From an uncultured Muribaculaceae bacterium (GTDB lineage Bacteria > Bacteroidota > Bacteroidia > Bacteroidales > Muribaculaceae), in NCBI GenBank assembly GCA_947176745.1, contig CAMWRV010000004.1, positions 1 to 64,000 of the forward strand: a stretch of 64,000 nucleotides of DNA, written 5' to 3'. This document shows positions 39,412 through 49,501 of this stretch, in pieces. Within the stretch, counting starts at the first letter, position 1. Each line of letters begins with the position of its first letter. Under the pieces are notes generated by a model, which was not told the DNA's origin, did not search any database, and was given only the letters and a program-made list of their open reading frames with translations. The position numbers were made by a program, and so were the translations under genes.

Positions 39412-42400
39412 TTATCTGACCGTGAATTTCTCGGTTTTGCCGTCGACGACGCGTATGTAGACGCCCGGTGCTTCCGGTCTGCGGGTCTCGATGCCGTTCA
39501 GGTCGAAATATCTTGCGTCCGCATCATTGTGTGCGGGAATATCCTCGACCGCTGTCACGATGCCGCCGCCGGCGAAATTGAAAGTGAAGTCATATGGTTG
39601 CGATTCCGCTCCGTTCACTTTAACGGCCATTCGGATGCCGTCGGCATAATTGAGGTCGAGTCCCTGCTCAGGGGCATATAGCGTCATGCCGTAGGGATAG
39701 ACGTCAGCACTGTCGGCGGCGACAACAGCCTCGGGACGTCCTTCGGCATACGACACACGGTAATAAAGTTCGTCGAAACCGGGATGCTCCTCATAACCGT
39801 CAAACGGCGACCAGACGCGGATATTCCACGGCGAGCCTGTGTATATCTCTATTTCTCTGTTCGCGAAGTCGATCGAACCGAAAGAAATGCCGAAATCACT
39901 GAAAGTCGGGCGAACCGTGACTTTCTGGCCGATTGTCGATTTAAGATAGGTCGTGGTGCCCTCCTTGTGTTCTTTCATTGTCAGGGTGACATTGTAGACG
40001 GCAGGCACGGGCGCGGTGAGGATGACGTCGCCGTTGTCGGCGAGAGTCACGGTGGCCTCCGGATTGTCGCCCCAGTGGTTGCGGGAGTCGAATGTGACCT
40101 CTGTCTTGTTGAGATTGAGGTTCTCGCGTGCGGTCAGTTCGGTCAGGTTGCCGAGTATGACGGAGCCTCCGGCCGAGTGAACGCTTTCGATTTCGGTGAT
40201 GAAGCTGTCAGCCCAGATGTAATCGCGCGGAAGGGCGTCGATATATTTCTGGTCGAGCGCGGCGGCCGGAGTCGTGTCGCGCTCGGGTTCGGGCCATGAG
40301 CCGGCGGTGTAGTCTCCCCATTGCCCGCGCAGCCATGCGAGTTTGGCGTCAAGTTGCGAAAGGACCTGGTTCTTGCGGGTCTCGATATCAGAGTTATCCT
40401 GCACTTCCCAGGCTTCCCATCCGTCGGTATACTGCGGCACACCGGCGTTCTTCCACCGTTCGCGGTCGGCCTTGGCAGCTTCGGCTATGATGCCGCAATA
40501 CTTGTCGATCTCCGACATGAGTCCGTCGGTCTGCGTAGACATGAACCACAGCCACGTCTCCTTGAGGCGGCTGTCGAATCCCGGAGTGTCTTTGAGGCAG
40601 CGTATCCATGTGTTGCCCATGGAGAGCGGTGATTCATAGAAGAAATTTGATGTTCCCCCTTCGAAAGCATGCCCGCAGTCCCACAGCGGAGAGAAGTGCC
40701 ATTTCACGCCCTCGCCTCGGTCGCGGAAGAGATAGGTCGAGCCGTGATATGCCTCGTAATGGCTGATGATCTCCTCGACCATGTAGTAGCGCACGGCGTC
40801 GTCGATATCGAGATAGCTCCAGAGTTCAGGATTGTGGTCGCCGACCAGAGTGTTCATCCTGTCGAACTGCGAGCCTACGAATTCAAGCTGCGGAGCGGAA
40901 TACTCCTCGGGAGTATCGGGGGTGAGGTAGACAGGGAAGTTATGGCCGTCGTGCCACACCGCGTTTCCTCCGGTCGCTGACCATACGGAATCGTCGGCAT
41001 AATTGTCGAATTCCACAATATATCCTCCCGTAACGGTGGCCATGTCATCGGCGTTGTCATCAAGTTCCTCGATGTCGATGCGGTCGCTGTCGATACGTAT
41101 CGATTCTGTCAGGAAGTAGAGTCCGCGGTAATTGCCGTTGATCACAACCTCTACCGGCTGCTGCGACGGAGTCCACGGGAGACCTGCGCGACGTCCCAGA
41201 TTGAAGCCGATGAAATTGCGGAGGTAGCCGGCATTGTCGTCGGCATGGGCGAGAATGGCGAAATGCTTGTTGTTGGAGAGTCCGAGCATTCTCGCTTTCT
41301 TGTCGAGTTTGAGCTTGAACGGCTTCTTTACAAATCCGCGTAGAGTCCAGTTCCCGCGTCCCTTGATCGCAAGCGGAAGGGGATTCTCGGCAGAACCGAG
41401 ATTTTCAGCACCCTCCATCCAGTCGACTCCGTTCATGTCGAGCCAGTACTCGGCATTATAGAAATAATTTTTATGACGGAGGTTGGGGTCGATTATCTCA
41501 TTGTCGAGTGTGGTTTTCGGATCATTCTCCCCTCCGGTGTACACATTTATATACAGCACCGGCAGTGTGCCGGAGAGTCCGGTCACGGTGACCTGGGGAA
41601 GATCGCCCGTATAGCCTTGCGGAAGGAAGTAGACGACAGGGCAGTCGTACTTGTTATAAGGATTGTATCTGAACCTTATGGTGAAATCTCCCCACCCCTT
41701 GTTGATGAAATTGTTGTCCATGCCCTGGAATTCGGTGTTGACCGCGCATGGAAGTTCGTCGGGAAGGGGGCCGCTTATTCCGTAATTGACCGACCATTCA
41801 TTGTCGGTGGTGCTGATCTTGAACCAGTTTCCGACATTGCCGAGCTGGCTGCTGTTGAGATCCGCGCTATATTCGTTGCCGTTTCTCGAAAATTGTACGG
41901 CAGGATTGCCGTCGCCGCCTATACGCAGCCAGAAGTCGGGCCAGTCGCTCACGTTGTCCCAGTTTTCTTCGCCGGAGTCACCGGATTCGGATTTTATGTA
42001 CATATAGAGCAGAGGAGAATCGGCGTCGGAGAAGTCGACGGTCATGCTGTATGTTCCCTTGTCGGGGAGCACCCAGCCGCTCCGGCGGTCATCGTTGCCG
42101 GCAGAAGAGAGATACATCGAGTACGGTCCGCTGTTTCCGGTCACTGCGAGATCGTCGCCGCCTGCAGAGCGGCTTGAATAGAAGTAGTCGGATGGGTTGA
42201 CCGGATTGATTCCGGTGCGGGTGATGAATCCGAACGAGGCCTGGTTCCAGTTGTCGGAATGGTTGAAGCTGACATTGCGGAAATAGAACCTGTCGCCGTC
42301 GCGTTCGCCCGTGACACAGGTATTGGAGTCCCAGACTCCGCCGGGCAGGTGGCCGACCAGATAAAGGTCAGACGGTACCTCTGCCGCCGCTGCGCAAAGG

Positions 42401-42453
42401 CACGGCGTCAGTGCCGCCGCCCACACAAGGGCGGCACAATACAAATGTTTCAT
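39412..42453 (-). CDS. Secreted CotH-kinase-family protein
   Basis: A 1013-residue protein with a signal peptide (about 1-24). Two beta modules precede the CotH domain (about 340-690): PLAIKGRGNWTLRGFVKKPFKLKLDKK, LGLSNNKHFAILAHADD, RNFIGFNLGRRAGLPWTPSQQPVEVVINGNYRGLYFLTESIRID and SPLWDCGHAFEGG. CotH is an atypical protein kinase fold first known from Bacillus spore coats; secreted Bacteroidetes members are of unproven activity. The C-terminus (EAPGVYIRVVDGKTEKFTVR) is a type IX-like sorting tail. On the minus strand TAACTTTG at 42517-42510 is a likely -7 box. A SusE-like or CBM-like role of the N-terminal modules is possible. Confidence 0.85.
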   Translation of the reverse strand: MKHLYCAALVWAAALTPCLCAAAAEVPSDLYLVGHLPGGVWDSNTCVTGERDGDRFYFRNVSFNHSDNWNQASFGFITRTGINPVNPSDYFYSSRSAGGDDLAVTGNSGPYSMYLSSAGNDDRRSGWVLPDKGTYSMTVDFSDADSPLLYMYIKSESGDSGEENWDNVSDWPDFWLRIGGDGNPAVQFSRNGNEYSADLNSSQLGNVGNWFKISTTDNEWSVNYGISGPLPDELPCAVNTEFQGMDNNFINKGWGDFTIRFRYNPYNKYDCPVVYFLPQGYTGDLPQVTVTGLSGTLPVLYINVYTGGENDPKTTLDNEIIDPNLRHKNYFYNAEYWLDMNGVDWMEGAENLGSAENPLPLAIKGRGNWTLRGFVKKPFKLKLDKKARMLGLSNNKHFAILAHADDNAGYLRNFIGFNLGRRAGLPWTPSQQPVEVVINGNYRGLYFLTESIRIDSDRIDIEELDDNADDMATVTGGYIVEFDNYADDSVWSATGGNAVWHDGHNFPVYLTPDTPEEYSAPQLEFVGSQFDRMNTLVGDHNPELWSYLDIDDAVRYYMVEEIISHYEAYHGSTYLFRDRGEGVKWHFSPLWDCGHAFEGGTSNFFYESPLSMGNTWIRCLKDTPGFDSRLKETWLWFMSTQTDGLMSEIDKYCGIIAEAAKADRERWKNAGVPQYTDGWEAWEVQDNSDIETRKNQVLSQLDAKLAWLRGQWGDYTAGSWPEPERDTTPAAALDQKYIDALPRDYIWADSFITEIESVHSAGGSVILGNLTELTARENLNLNKTEVTFDSRNHWGDNPEATVTLADNGDVILTAPVPAVYNVTLTMKEHKEGTTTYLKSTIGQKVTVRPTFSDFGISFGSIDFANREIEIYTGSPWNIRVWSPFDGYEEHPGFDELYYRVSYAEGRPEAVVAADSADVYPYGMTLYAPEQGLDLNYADGIRMAVKVNGAESQPYDFTFNFAGGGIVTAVEDIPAHNDADARYFDLNGIETRRPEAPGVYIRVVDGKTEKFTVR

Positions 42454-42509
42454 GTTTTTATAATTTTGTTTTGTTGAGTGATCCGCGAACTCTTTCGCCG
42501 GATCATCTG

Positions 42510-42517
42510 CAAAGTTA
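42510..42517 (-). promoter_or_regulatory. Candidate -7 box of the CotH-family gene
   Basis: TAACTTTG on the minus strand, 57 bases before the start codon. The -33 box is poor. Confidence 0.4.
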
Positions 42518-42672
42518 GTAAAAACTCCGGACTTTCAGACCCCTGCATTAACATTTTTTGTGGGATGGGGTCTAAGAAAAAAAGTGCCGGATGAGAGGGA
42601 TTGGAGAAGGATGAACCGGAGTCTTCGGATGAAGAGTTTGTGTCTGTGGGGTGAACGTCAGGTGTTAATTTG

Positions 42673-42703
42673 TTTGTAGTTATGATAAAATTTCGTAATT
42701 TTG
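42673..42703 (+). promoter_or_regulatory. Promoter of the DUF6377 regulator gene
   Basis: TTTG (42673-42676), exactly 19 bases, then TAATTTTG (42696-42703): both boxes match the Bacteroidetes consensus. The leader to the ATG at 42814 is about 105 bases. The gap 42454-42813 otherwise contains no gene. Confidence 0.75.
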
Positions 42704-42813
42704 TGATATGGTGCGAGAGTGACGCCATTTTATCGGTTTTCCAGACTTATGAGCAGAGCTTTTGTACGACTTTAGATCTCAGCCCGACGCTTTTACCAAC
42801 AGACATTTATTCC

Positions 42814-44562
42814 ATGACAAGACTCCTGACATCCATAAGAAATATCGGATTTTTTCTCCTCCTGTCCGTAGCGTGCCTCTCTTTCCCTCAGAAGAGCAAG
42901 GCCGCAGCTTCAGGTCATACGATCTCTCCCGAGATCAGACAACTTCTTTCCGCCCTCGACTCGCTTCTGGTCAATACTCCTGATTTTATACGTGAGAAGG
43001 AGGCCCGTCTATCCAGATTGCGTGCCGACTATAACAAGGCTGCCGACATCGAGCGCCGCTATTGGGCTGCCGCCTCTCTCTACGACGAGTATTGCGCCTA
43101 CGACTCCGATTCGGCCATGGCGTATGTGGACCGCGCGCAGAGATATGCCTCAATGCTCGGACGGCAGGATCTGGTGAACGAGATGGAGCTGAACCGTTCA
43201 TATATATATTCGGCCACCGGCCTGCTCGACGAGGCTAACGAAAGTCTGCGCCGCATAGATCCCGACTCGCTGCCGCCGACACTCGCCCTCAAATATTGCG
43301 ACAGGATGCTCTTTCTCTCCACCCACCGCGACCAGTATATGGGCATCGAGCGCGAGACGGAGATGTATTCCAAGATGGTCGACAGCCTGCTTCAGGCAAC
43401 TGCGCGCCATATACGTCCCGACAATCCCAACTACTGCTGGCTCACCGGATGGAGCCATCTCAACACCAAGGAGAACGCCCGGAAGGCTATTCCCGTCGTG
43501 TCGCGGATCGTTGACTCCACAGACTATGACACACGCGGAAACGCCATGGATGCCTGGGTGCTTTCGAAACTTTACGAGCGAGTGGGCGACGAAGAGAACC
43601 GGCTCAAGTATCTCGTGCTGTCGGCAATGGCCGACGTCAGGGCGTCGAACAAGGAGATTGCCTCGCTTGAGGAGATATCAGCCATTCTCCTCAAACTCGG
43701 AGATCTGGAGCACGCCAATTCCTATATCAACTACTGCATAGCATACGCCAACGACTACAAGAGCCGCGTGCGGCTCGGCCAGCTCGCCCGGATACAGGAG
43801 CAGACCCTCTCGGCCATACATGAGCGGCTGGAGCACCAGGCGGCCATGAACAGGCTCTATCTCGCCGTGCTGGCAATTTTTCTCGCCGTTCTTGCAGGAG
43901 CCGTGTTCTGGATAACGCGCCAGAACCGGGCTTTGCGAAATTCACGCGCCACACTCAATGACGCCAACCTTGAGCTGAGCGACCGAGTCAACGAACTCCA
44001 GTCGATACGCGAGGAACTCGATGTGGCCAACTCCAAACTTGCCGAGATGTACGAGTCCGTCCGCGCCGATGCACGCGAGCTGTCGGAAAGCAACGAGACC
44101 AAAGAGGAATACATAGCCAATGTCTTCTCGATCCTGAGCGGATATATCACCCGTCAGGAGGATTTCCGCTCGAAACTGCTGCGCATGCTCAAGGAGCGGA
44201 AGTTCGACGACGCGCTCCGCACTGTCAGATCGCCCGAGCTGTCGGCCGAGGACATAAAGGAGTTCTGCGCGAACTTCGACAATGTCTTCCTCCGCATCTA
44301 CCCCGACTTCGTCGAGGATTTCAACACTCTTCTCCGCCCTGAAGAGAAAATAGAGCCTCGCACGCCCGGACGCCTCACCTCCGACCTTCGCGTCTACGCG
44401 CTCGTGCGGCTCGGAGTGACCGACAGCGTCGGAATCGCCAAGTTCCTGCACTGCTCGGTCCAGACCGTCTACAACATCCGTCAGCGCACCCGCAACAAGG
44501 CCGCCGTGCCCCGCGAGGAATTCGCCGCAAGGGTGCGCGCGCTCGGACGCCCCTCGTTCTGA
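42814..44562 (+). CDS. DUF6377-type membrane regulator of the polysaccharide locus
   Basis: 582 residues from the ATG at 42814 (the frame is open 48 codons upstream but lacks signal features). A signal peptide is followed by a periplasmic TPR region (about 35-340), a transmembrane helix at about 347-367 (LYLAVLAIFLAVLAGAVFWIT), a coiled coil (about 370-440) and a C-terminal DUF6377 region ending in a helix-turn-helix: LTSDLRVYALVRLGVTDSVGIAKFLHCSVQTVYNIRQRTRNKA. Such proteins commonly lie beside susC/susD genes in Bacteroidetes and are thought to control them in place of a hybrid two-component system. It is followed by a terminator and then the susC gene on the same strand, so control of that locus is likely but inferred. 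Confidence 0.85.
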   Translation: MTRLLTSIRNIGFFLLLSVACLSFPQKSKAAASGHTISPEIRQLLSALDSLLVNTPDFIREKEARLSRLRADYNKAADIERRYWAAASLYDEYCAYDSDSAMAYVDRAQRYASMLGRQDLVNEMELNRSYIYSATGLLDEANESLRRIDPDSLPPTLALKYCDRMLFLSTHRDQYMGIERETEMYSKMVDSLLQATARHIRPDNPNYCWLTGWSHLNTKENARKAIPVVSRIVDSTDYDTRGNAMDAWVLSKLYERVGDEENRLKYLVLSAMADVRASNKEIASLEEISAILLKLGDLEHANSYINYCIAYANDYKSRVRLGQLARIQEQTLSAIHERLEHQAAMNRLYLAVLAIFLAVLAGAVFWITRQNRALRNSRATLNDANLELSDRVNELQSIREELDVANSKLAEMYESVRADARELSESNETKEEYIANVFSILSGYITRQEDFRSKLLRMLKERKFDDALRTVRSPELSAEDIKEFCANFDNVFLRIYPDFVEDFNTLLRPEEKIEPRTPGRLTSDLRVYALVRLGVTDSVGIAKFLHCSVQTVYNIRQRTRNKAAVPREEFAARVRALGRPSF

Positions 44563-44591
44563 CATGTCTCTTACATCCCCAAAAGGGACGC

Positions 44592-44628
44592 AAAAAACGC
44601 TTCCGCAACTTAATTGGAAGCGTTTTTT
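44592..44628 (+). terminator. Rho-independent terminator
   Basis: AAAAAACGCTTCC (44592-44604) pairs with GGAAGCGTTTTTT (44616-44628), ending in six T. It separates the regulator from the susC operon. Confidence 0.92.
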
Positions 44629-44744
44629 ATCTTACCTATTTACAATTATTAACTATATCTATACCACTGAAAATCAAACAATAGACGAAAAACTAAATTT
44701 ACCTTTCCCCTTTACCTGCTAAAAAATCTTTAAACAGATACAGC

Positions 44745-44752
44745 TATCTTTG
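44745..44752 (+). promoter_or_regulatory. Candidate -7 box of the susC operon
   Basis: TATCTTTG, an exact TAnnTTTG, 36 bases before the susC ATG. The -33 position is A-rich (no TTTG), as expected for a promoter that needs an activator. Confidence 0.6.
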
Positions 44753-44788
44753 CAACCAGAAAAACTTAACAATCTAACATCATGTTCA

Positions 44789-47700
44789 ATGGAAAAAAGT
44801 AAAGCAAAGAGTCTCGCGGCCTTTCTTACGCTGATGCTTCCCTGCACGCTGGGTGCATGGGCCGACATCGACGTGAAGGGCATCGTCACAGACCCGCAGG
44901 GTGAGCCGCTGATCGGCGTCACCGTACTTGAGAAAGGAACAGCCAAAGGCACATCGACCGACATCGACGGCAGATTCACCATCACCGTCTCCGACAACGC
45001 CGTGATGCGTTTCAGCTATGTCGGCTACGAGCAGCAGGAAGCCAAGGCCGCTCCCGAGATGAACGTTATCCTTAAAGAAAACTCCAACATGCTCGACGAG
45101 GTCGTGGCCATCGGCTACGGCACGCAGAAGAAGAGCGTCGTGACCGCGGCCATCTCGAAGGTGGGAAGCGACGAGCTTGAGCTTACGTCGCCCGTGCGCA
45201 TGGACAACGCGCTCAAAGGTCTGGCGTCGGGTGTGACCGTCACCTCTTCGTCTGGCCAGCCCGGTGCGGCAGCCCGCGTGCGCATCCGCGGCGTCGGGAC
45301 AATCAACAACTCCGACCCTCTCTATATTGTCGACGGAATGCCGATCGAGGGTGGACTCGACTACCTCAATCCCGCCGACATCGCGTCGATCGAGGTGCTC
45401 AAGGACGCGGCCTCGGGCGCTGTCTACGGTGCGCGTGCGGCCAACGGCGTCGTGCTCGTCACCACCAAACAGGGTAAGGAAGGCAAGACCAAAGTAACCT
45501 ACGATTTCAGCTACGGCTGGCAGAGCGTGGCCAAGAAGCGCAAGGTGCTCAACGCAAGCGAATACGCCATGATGATGAACGAGGGCGCGATCAACTCCGG
45601 CTTCGCACCCATATATGCCGATCCCGCTTCCTACGGCACGGGCACAGACTGGCAGGATCTCGTTTTCAACAACGACGCTCCGGTGATGAACCACCAGTTC
45701 TCGGTCAGCGGCGGCACAAAGAGCGTCAACTATCTCTTCTCGCTCGGCTATTATGACCAGGAGGGTATCGTGGGCGGCAACTTCGACCGCTCCGACTACC
45801 AGCGCTTCTCTCTCCGCTCGAACGTGGGCGTGACCCTGTTCGACAAGTCATCGGAGCGCACATGGCTCAACAAGGCCACTCTCCAGACCAACCTCGCTTA
45901 CACCCGCATCAAGAGCCGCGGCATCGAGACCAACTCCACATGGGGATCACCGCTCGGATCCGCTCTGTCCATGTCTCCGATCCTGACTCCCTATCTTGAG
46001 CCGGGAAGCGCAGAGGAGGCCGCACAGCTCGCTTATCTTTCCGGCCAGTCGGGCTACGTGCCCATGTACGGTCCCGACGGACGTCTCGTCATGGTGCCCA
46101 CCGCTTTCGGCAACTTCCAGGAGATGAGCAATCCGATCGCCAACCTGATGCTCCCCGGCAATCAGAACTGGAGCCACAAGTTCGTCGGCAACTTCATCGG
46201 CGACCTCCAGATCTGGGACAACCTGCACTACCGTGTCAGCTACGGCGCCGACCTCTCGTTCTGGGGCTATGACGGCTACACTCCGATCTACTATCTGCGC
46301 GACGGCCAGTCGACCGACCACTCCACGGCAGTCTCCACAAGCGAGCGAGGTCTCGTATGGCAGATCGAGAACCTTCTCTCATACGACAAGACTATAGCCG
46401 AACACACGTTCAGCGTCATCCTCGGCCAGTCGGCCAAGGAGAGCAGCGGCTACTATCTGGGCGGCTCGCGCAACCATATCACCAACTACAACCGTCCCTA
46501 TATCGACGCATCGACCGGTCTTGCAGCCGACGGCGACATGACCGCCTGGGGCGCTCCTCAGGCCAAGTCGAGACTTGCATCATATTTCGCCCGCGTAAGC
46601 TACGACTACGACTCGCGCTACATGATCCAGGCCACCGTGCGCCGCGACGGATCAAGCCGTTTCGGATCGAACAACCACTGGGCGACATTCCCCTCTGTGT
46701 CTGTCGGCTGGAACGTGATGAACGAGAAGTTCATGGAAAGCTCGCTCGACTGGCTCAACAACCTCAAGGTCCGCGCATCGTGGGGTAAGAACGGTAACGA
46801 GAACATCGGTAACTTCCAGTATGTGGCCCTGACTTCGACCAACAACAACGCCATCTTCGGAAATCCCGGCTCGATCGCCATCGGCACAAAGCCCTCGCAG
46901 CTCGCCAACCCCGACCTGCGCTGGGAGGAGTCTGAATCGACCGACGTCGGCATCGACTTCGGATTCCTGCAGAACAAGATCACCTTCACCGCCGACTGGT
47001 TCCTCAAGAACACTCACGGCATGCTCATGACAATGTCGCTTCCGCAGTATGTCGGCGAGTCGATACCCTTCGGAAACGTCGGCAAGATGCGCAACTGGGG
47101 TATTGAGTTCGACCTCGGATACCGCCAGACATTCTTTAACGAGCTGACTGTCAATGTAGGCGTCAACGCCTCTTATCTGCGCAACAAGCTTGTGGCCTAC
47201 GGCAACGAGCAGGGATGGGCCAACCTCGACTCATTCCAGGGCGTAGGTACAATCCTCCGCGCCGAGAACGGTCTTCCTTATCCCTACTTCTACGGATACC
47301 GCACCGACGGCATCATCCAGAACATGGCCGAGGCAAACGCCTATAACTCGCAGTACGGCACATCGCTCGTGCCCGGCGACGTTCGATATGTCGATGTTGA
47401 CGGCAACGGCGAGATCAACGAAGACGACCGCACAATGATCGGTTACGGAAGCCCCCGCTGGACATACGGAGCCAACCTTACTCTCGCTTGGAAAGGCATC
47501 GACTTCAGCATGTTCTTCCAGGGTGTGGCCGATGTTGACATCTATGACGCCACCCGCCGCGTCGACGCCCGTTCGGTCAACCTCCCCTCCTGGATGCTCG
47601 ACCGCTGGACAGGAGAAGGCACTTCCAACTCCGTGCCCCGCTACGTGACCGGCGACGGTTACAACTGGCAGAGCTCCGACCTCTACATCTACGACGGCAG

Positions 47701-47935
47701 CTTCCTGCGCCTCAAGAACATGCAGCTCGGATACATGCTTCCCCAGGACATCACCCGCAAGATCGGCGTCCAGAAGTTCCGCGTCTTCGTAGCTGTCGAG
47801 AATCTCGCCACATGGTCAAAATATCACGGCTATGACCCCGAGATCTCATCAGGATCCGACAACACCAACGGCATCGACTTCGGAGTCTATCCCCAGGCCC
47901 GCACATGGACTGTCGGTTTCAACATCGAGTTCTAA
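44789..47935 (+). CDS. susC: SusC-family TonB-dependent glycan transporter
   Basis: 1048 residues from the ATG at 44789, which gives the signal peptide (FLTLMLPCTLGAWA). A CarboxypepD_reg-like domain (DVKGIVTDPQGEPLIGVTVLEKGTAKGTSTDIDGRF) leads to the TonB-box/plug region (LDEVVAIGYGTQKKSVVTAAIS, ARVRIRGVGTINNSDPLYIVDGMPI, IEVLKDAASGAVYGARAANGVVLVTTK) and a long C-terminal barrel ending VYPQARTWTVGFNIEF. It imports oligosaccharides through the outer membrane using TonB energy and works with the SusD lipoprotein encoded 36 bases downstream. First gene of the beta-glucan locus. Confidence 0.97.
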   Translation: MEKSKAKSLAAFLTLMLPCTLGAWADIDVKGIVTDPQGEPLIGVTVLEKGTAKGTSTDIDGRFTITVSDNAVMRFSYVGYEQQEAKAAPEMNVILKENSNMLDEVVAIGYGTQKKSVVTAAISKVGSDELELTSPVRMDNALKGLASGVTVTSSSGQPGAAARVRIRGVGTINNSDPLYIVDGMPIEGGLDYLNPADIASIEVLKDAASGAVYGARAANGVVLVTTKQGKEGKTKVTYDFSYGWQSVAKKRKVLNASEYAMMMNEGAINSGFAPIYADPASYGTGTDWQDLVFNNDAPVMNHQFSVSGGTKSVNYLFSLGYYDQEGIVGGNFDRSDYQRFSLRSNVGVTLFDKSSERTWLNKATLQTNLAYTRIKSRGIETNSTWGSPLGSALSMSPILTPYLEPGSAEEAAQLAYLSGQSGYVPMYGPDGRLVMVPTAFGNFQEMSNPIANLMLPGNQNWSHKFVGNFIGDLQIWDNLHYRVSYGADLSFWGYDGYTPIYYLRDGQSTDHSTAVSTSERGLVWQIENLLSYDKTIAEHTFSVILGQSAKESSGYYLGGSRNHITNYNRPYIDASTGLAADGDMTAWGAPQAKSRLASYFARVSYDYDSRYMIQATVRRDGSSRFGSNNHWATFPSVSVGWNVMNEKFMESSLDWLNNLKVRASWGKNGNENIGNFQYVALTSTNNNAIFGNPGSIAIGTKPSQLANPDLRWEESESTDVGIDFGFLQNKITFTADWFLKNTHGMLMTMSLPQYVGESIPFGNVGKMRNWGIEFDLGYRQTFFNELTVNVGVNASYLRNKLVAYGNEQGWANLDSFQGVGTILRAENGLPYPYFYGYRTDGIIQNMAEANAYNSQYGTSLVPGDVRYVDVDGNGEINEDDRTMIGYGSPRWTYGANLTLAWKGIDFSMFFQGVADVDIYDATRRVDARSVNLPSWMLDRWTGEGTSNSVPRYVTGDGYNWQSSDLYIYDGSFLRLKNMQLGYMLPQDITRKIGVQKFRVFVAVENLATWSKYHGYDPEISSGSDNTNGIDFGVYPQARTWTVGFNIEF

Positions 47936-47971
47936 TACCAAACCTCAGTTAACCAATATTCAGAACATTAT

Positions 47972-49489
47972 ATGAAAGCAATATATAAATCGCTGGGAGT
48001 CGCGCTTCTCGGTCTGATGATGACGTCGTGCGGCGACGATTTCCTGAGTGTCACCTCTCCCACACAGGAGGACGCTTCCGAATACTTCTCGACCAAAGCG
48101 CATCTCGAGGAGGCGGTGGTGGCCGCTTACGACCCGATGCACTGGACCGACTGGAGCATGGGCAACTATGAGCCTTACACCCTCATGGCCGACATCATGG
48201 CCGACGACTTCTGGGTGGGCGGCGCCGACAAGAACGACAATCAGAACTGGCATCTCATGGCCAATTACGAGGCGACCTCGCTCAAGGTCATAACCAGCAT
48301 CTGGATCGACGGCTTCAGCGGCATCAAACGATGCAATGACGTGCTCGGCTATCTTGACAACGAGATCGAAGGTGCCACTGACGCCGACATCGCCTCATGG
48401 AAAGCACAGGCTTATGTGCTCCGCGCCTTCTATGCCAACTGGCTCTGGAAGTTCTACGGCAACGTGCCCTACTATCAGGAGAACCTGACCGAGCCCTATA
48501 TCGCACCGCAGGTGCCGGCCGACGAACTTTACGGCTATATGGTGAAGGACATCGAGGATGCGATCGCGCTCGACGCGCTCCCCTTCAAGGGTAACGCCGC
48601 CACCTACGGACGCATCACCACAGCCATGGCCTATATGCTCTATGCCGAGATCGTGATGTATCAGCGCGACACCGAGCGTTATGCCACCGCCCTCCGCTAC
48701 ATGAAGGAGATCATCGACTCTCCCGACTACTCGCTCGCCGCAGACTATGCGGGCATCTTCGAGGAGTCAGGCGAATGGTGCTCCGAGTCGATCTACGAGA
48801 TCAACTATATCTCGGAGAACGCATCGCGCGACTGGGGTGCTCCACTCCTTGCCGGCGGCACCGTGCTCCCGACTCTGATCAGCCCCAACAACTGGCCCAG
48901 CGGCCAGGACGGCCACAACACCGGATGGGGATTCTGCCCGCTGCGTCTCGAGACCTACGAGATGTTCTCGGCCGACGACGCCCGCCGCGCCGCCACCTGC
49001 TGGGACGTGCGTGACTTCGAAGGCACATACAACAAGCGCTATCAGGACTTCGGCTTCTTCCTGCAGAAGTATTCGGCACGCGCCGACGGCAATGCCGGAC
49101 AGGTGGCTTCGGGTGAGCTCAACTACAACAACAACTGGCGTATCTACCGCTATTCGGAGACTCTGCTCAATGCAGCCGAGCTTATCGTCAACACCGGCGG
49201 AAACATGGCCGACGCCCGCAGATACATCAACGACGTGCGTCACCGCGCCGGCCTGCAGAGCGAGGTCGAGGCTACGATCGACAACATCATCAACGAGCGC
49301 CGTCTCGAGTTCGTGGGCGAAGGCAAACGCTACTGGGACCTCATCCGCACCGACAAGGCTGCCTCAGTGCTCGTGCCCGACCAGTACGGTTACCGCACCA
49401 ACAGCTGGACTGCCAACAAGAAATACCTGCCCATTCCGCAGAGCGAGATCGACCGCGCACAGGGCACTCTTTCACAAAATCCATATTAA
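47972..49489 (+). CDS. susD: SusD-family glycan-binding lipoprotein
   Basis: 505 residues. Signal peptide with lipobox LMMTSC (C20). The family pattern is clear: AQAYVLRAFYANWLWKFYGNVPYY in the TPR-like helical core, LNAAELIVNTGG, and the SusD C-terminus INERRLEFVGEGKRYWDLIRTDKA ... KKYLPIPQSEIDRAQGTLSQNPY. SusD caps the SusC barrel as a lid that binds sugar. Aromatic-rich loops (NNWPSGQDGHNTGWGFCP) probably form the binding site. Follows susC in the same operon. Confidence 0.97.
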   Translation: MKAIYKSLGVALLGLMMTSCGDDFLSVTSPTQEDASEYFSTKAHLEEAVVAAYDPMHWTDWSMGNYEPYTLMADIMADDFWVGGADKNDNQNWHLMANYEATSLKVITSIWIDGFSGIKRCNDVLGYLDNEIEGATDADIASWKAQAYVLRAFYANWLWKFYGNVPYYQENLTEPYIAPQVPADELYGYMVKDIEDAIALDALPFKGNAATYGRITTAMAYMLYAEIVMYQRDTERYATALRYMKEIIDSPDYSLAADYAGIFEESGEWCSESIYEINYISENASRDWGAPLLAGGTVLPTLISPNNWPSGQDGHNTGWGFCPLRLETYEMFSADDARRAATCWDVRDFEGTYNKRYQDFGFFLQKYSARADGNAGQVASGELNYNNNWRIYRYSETLLNAAELIVNTGGNMADARRYINDVRHRAGLQSEVEATIDNIINERRLEFVGEGKRYWDLIRTDKAASVLVPDQYGYRTNSWTANKKYLPIPQSEIDRAQGTLSQNPY

Positions 49490-49501
49490 TATACGGAAAT
49501 C

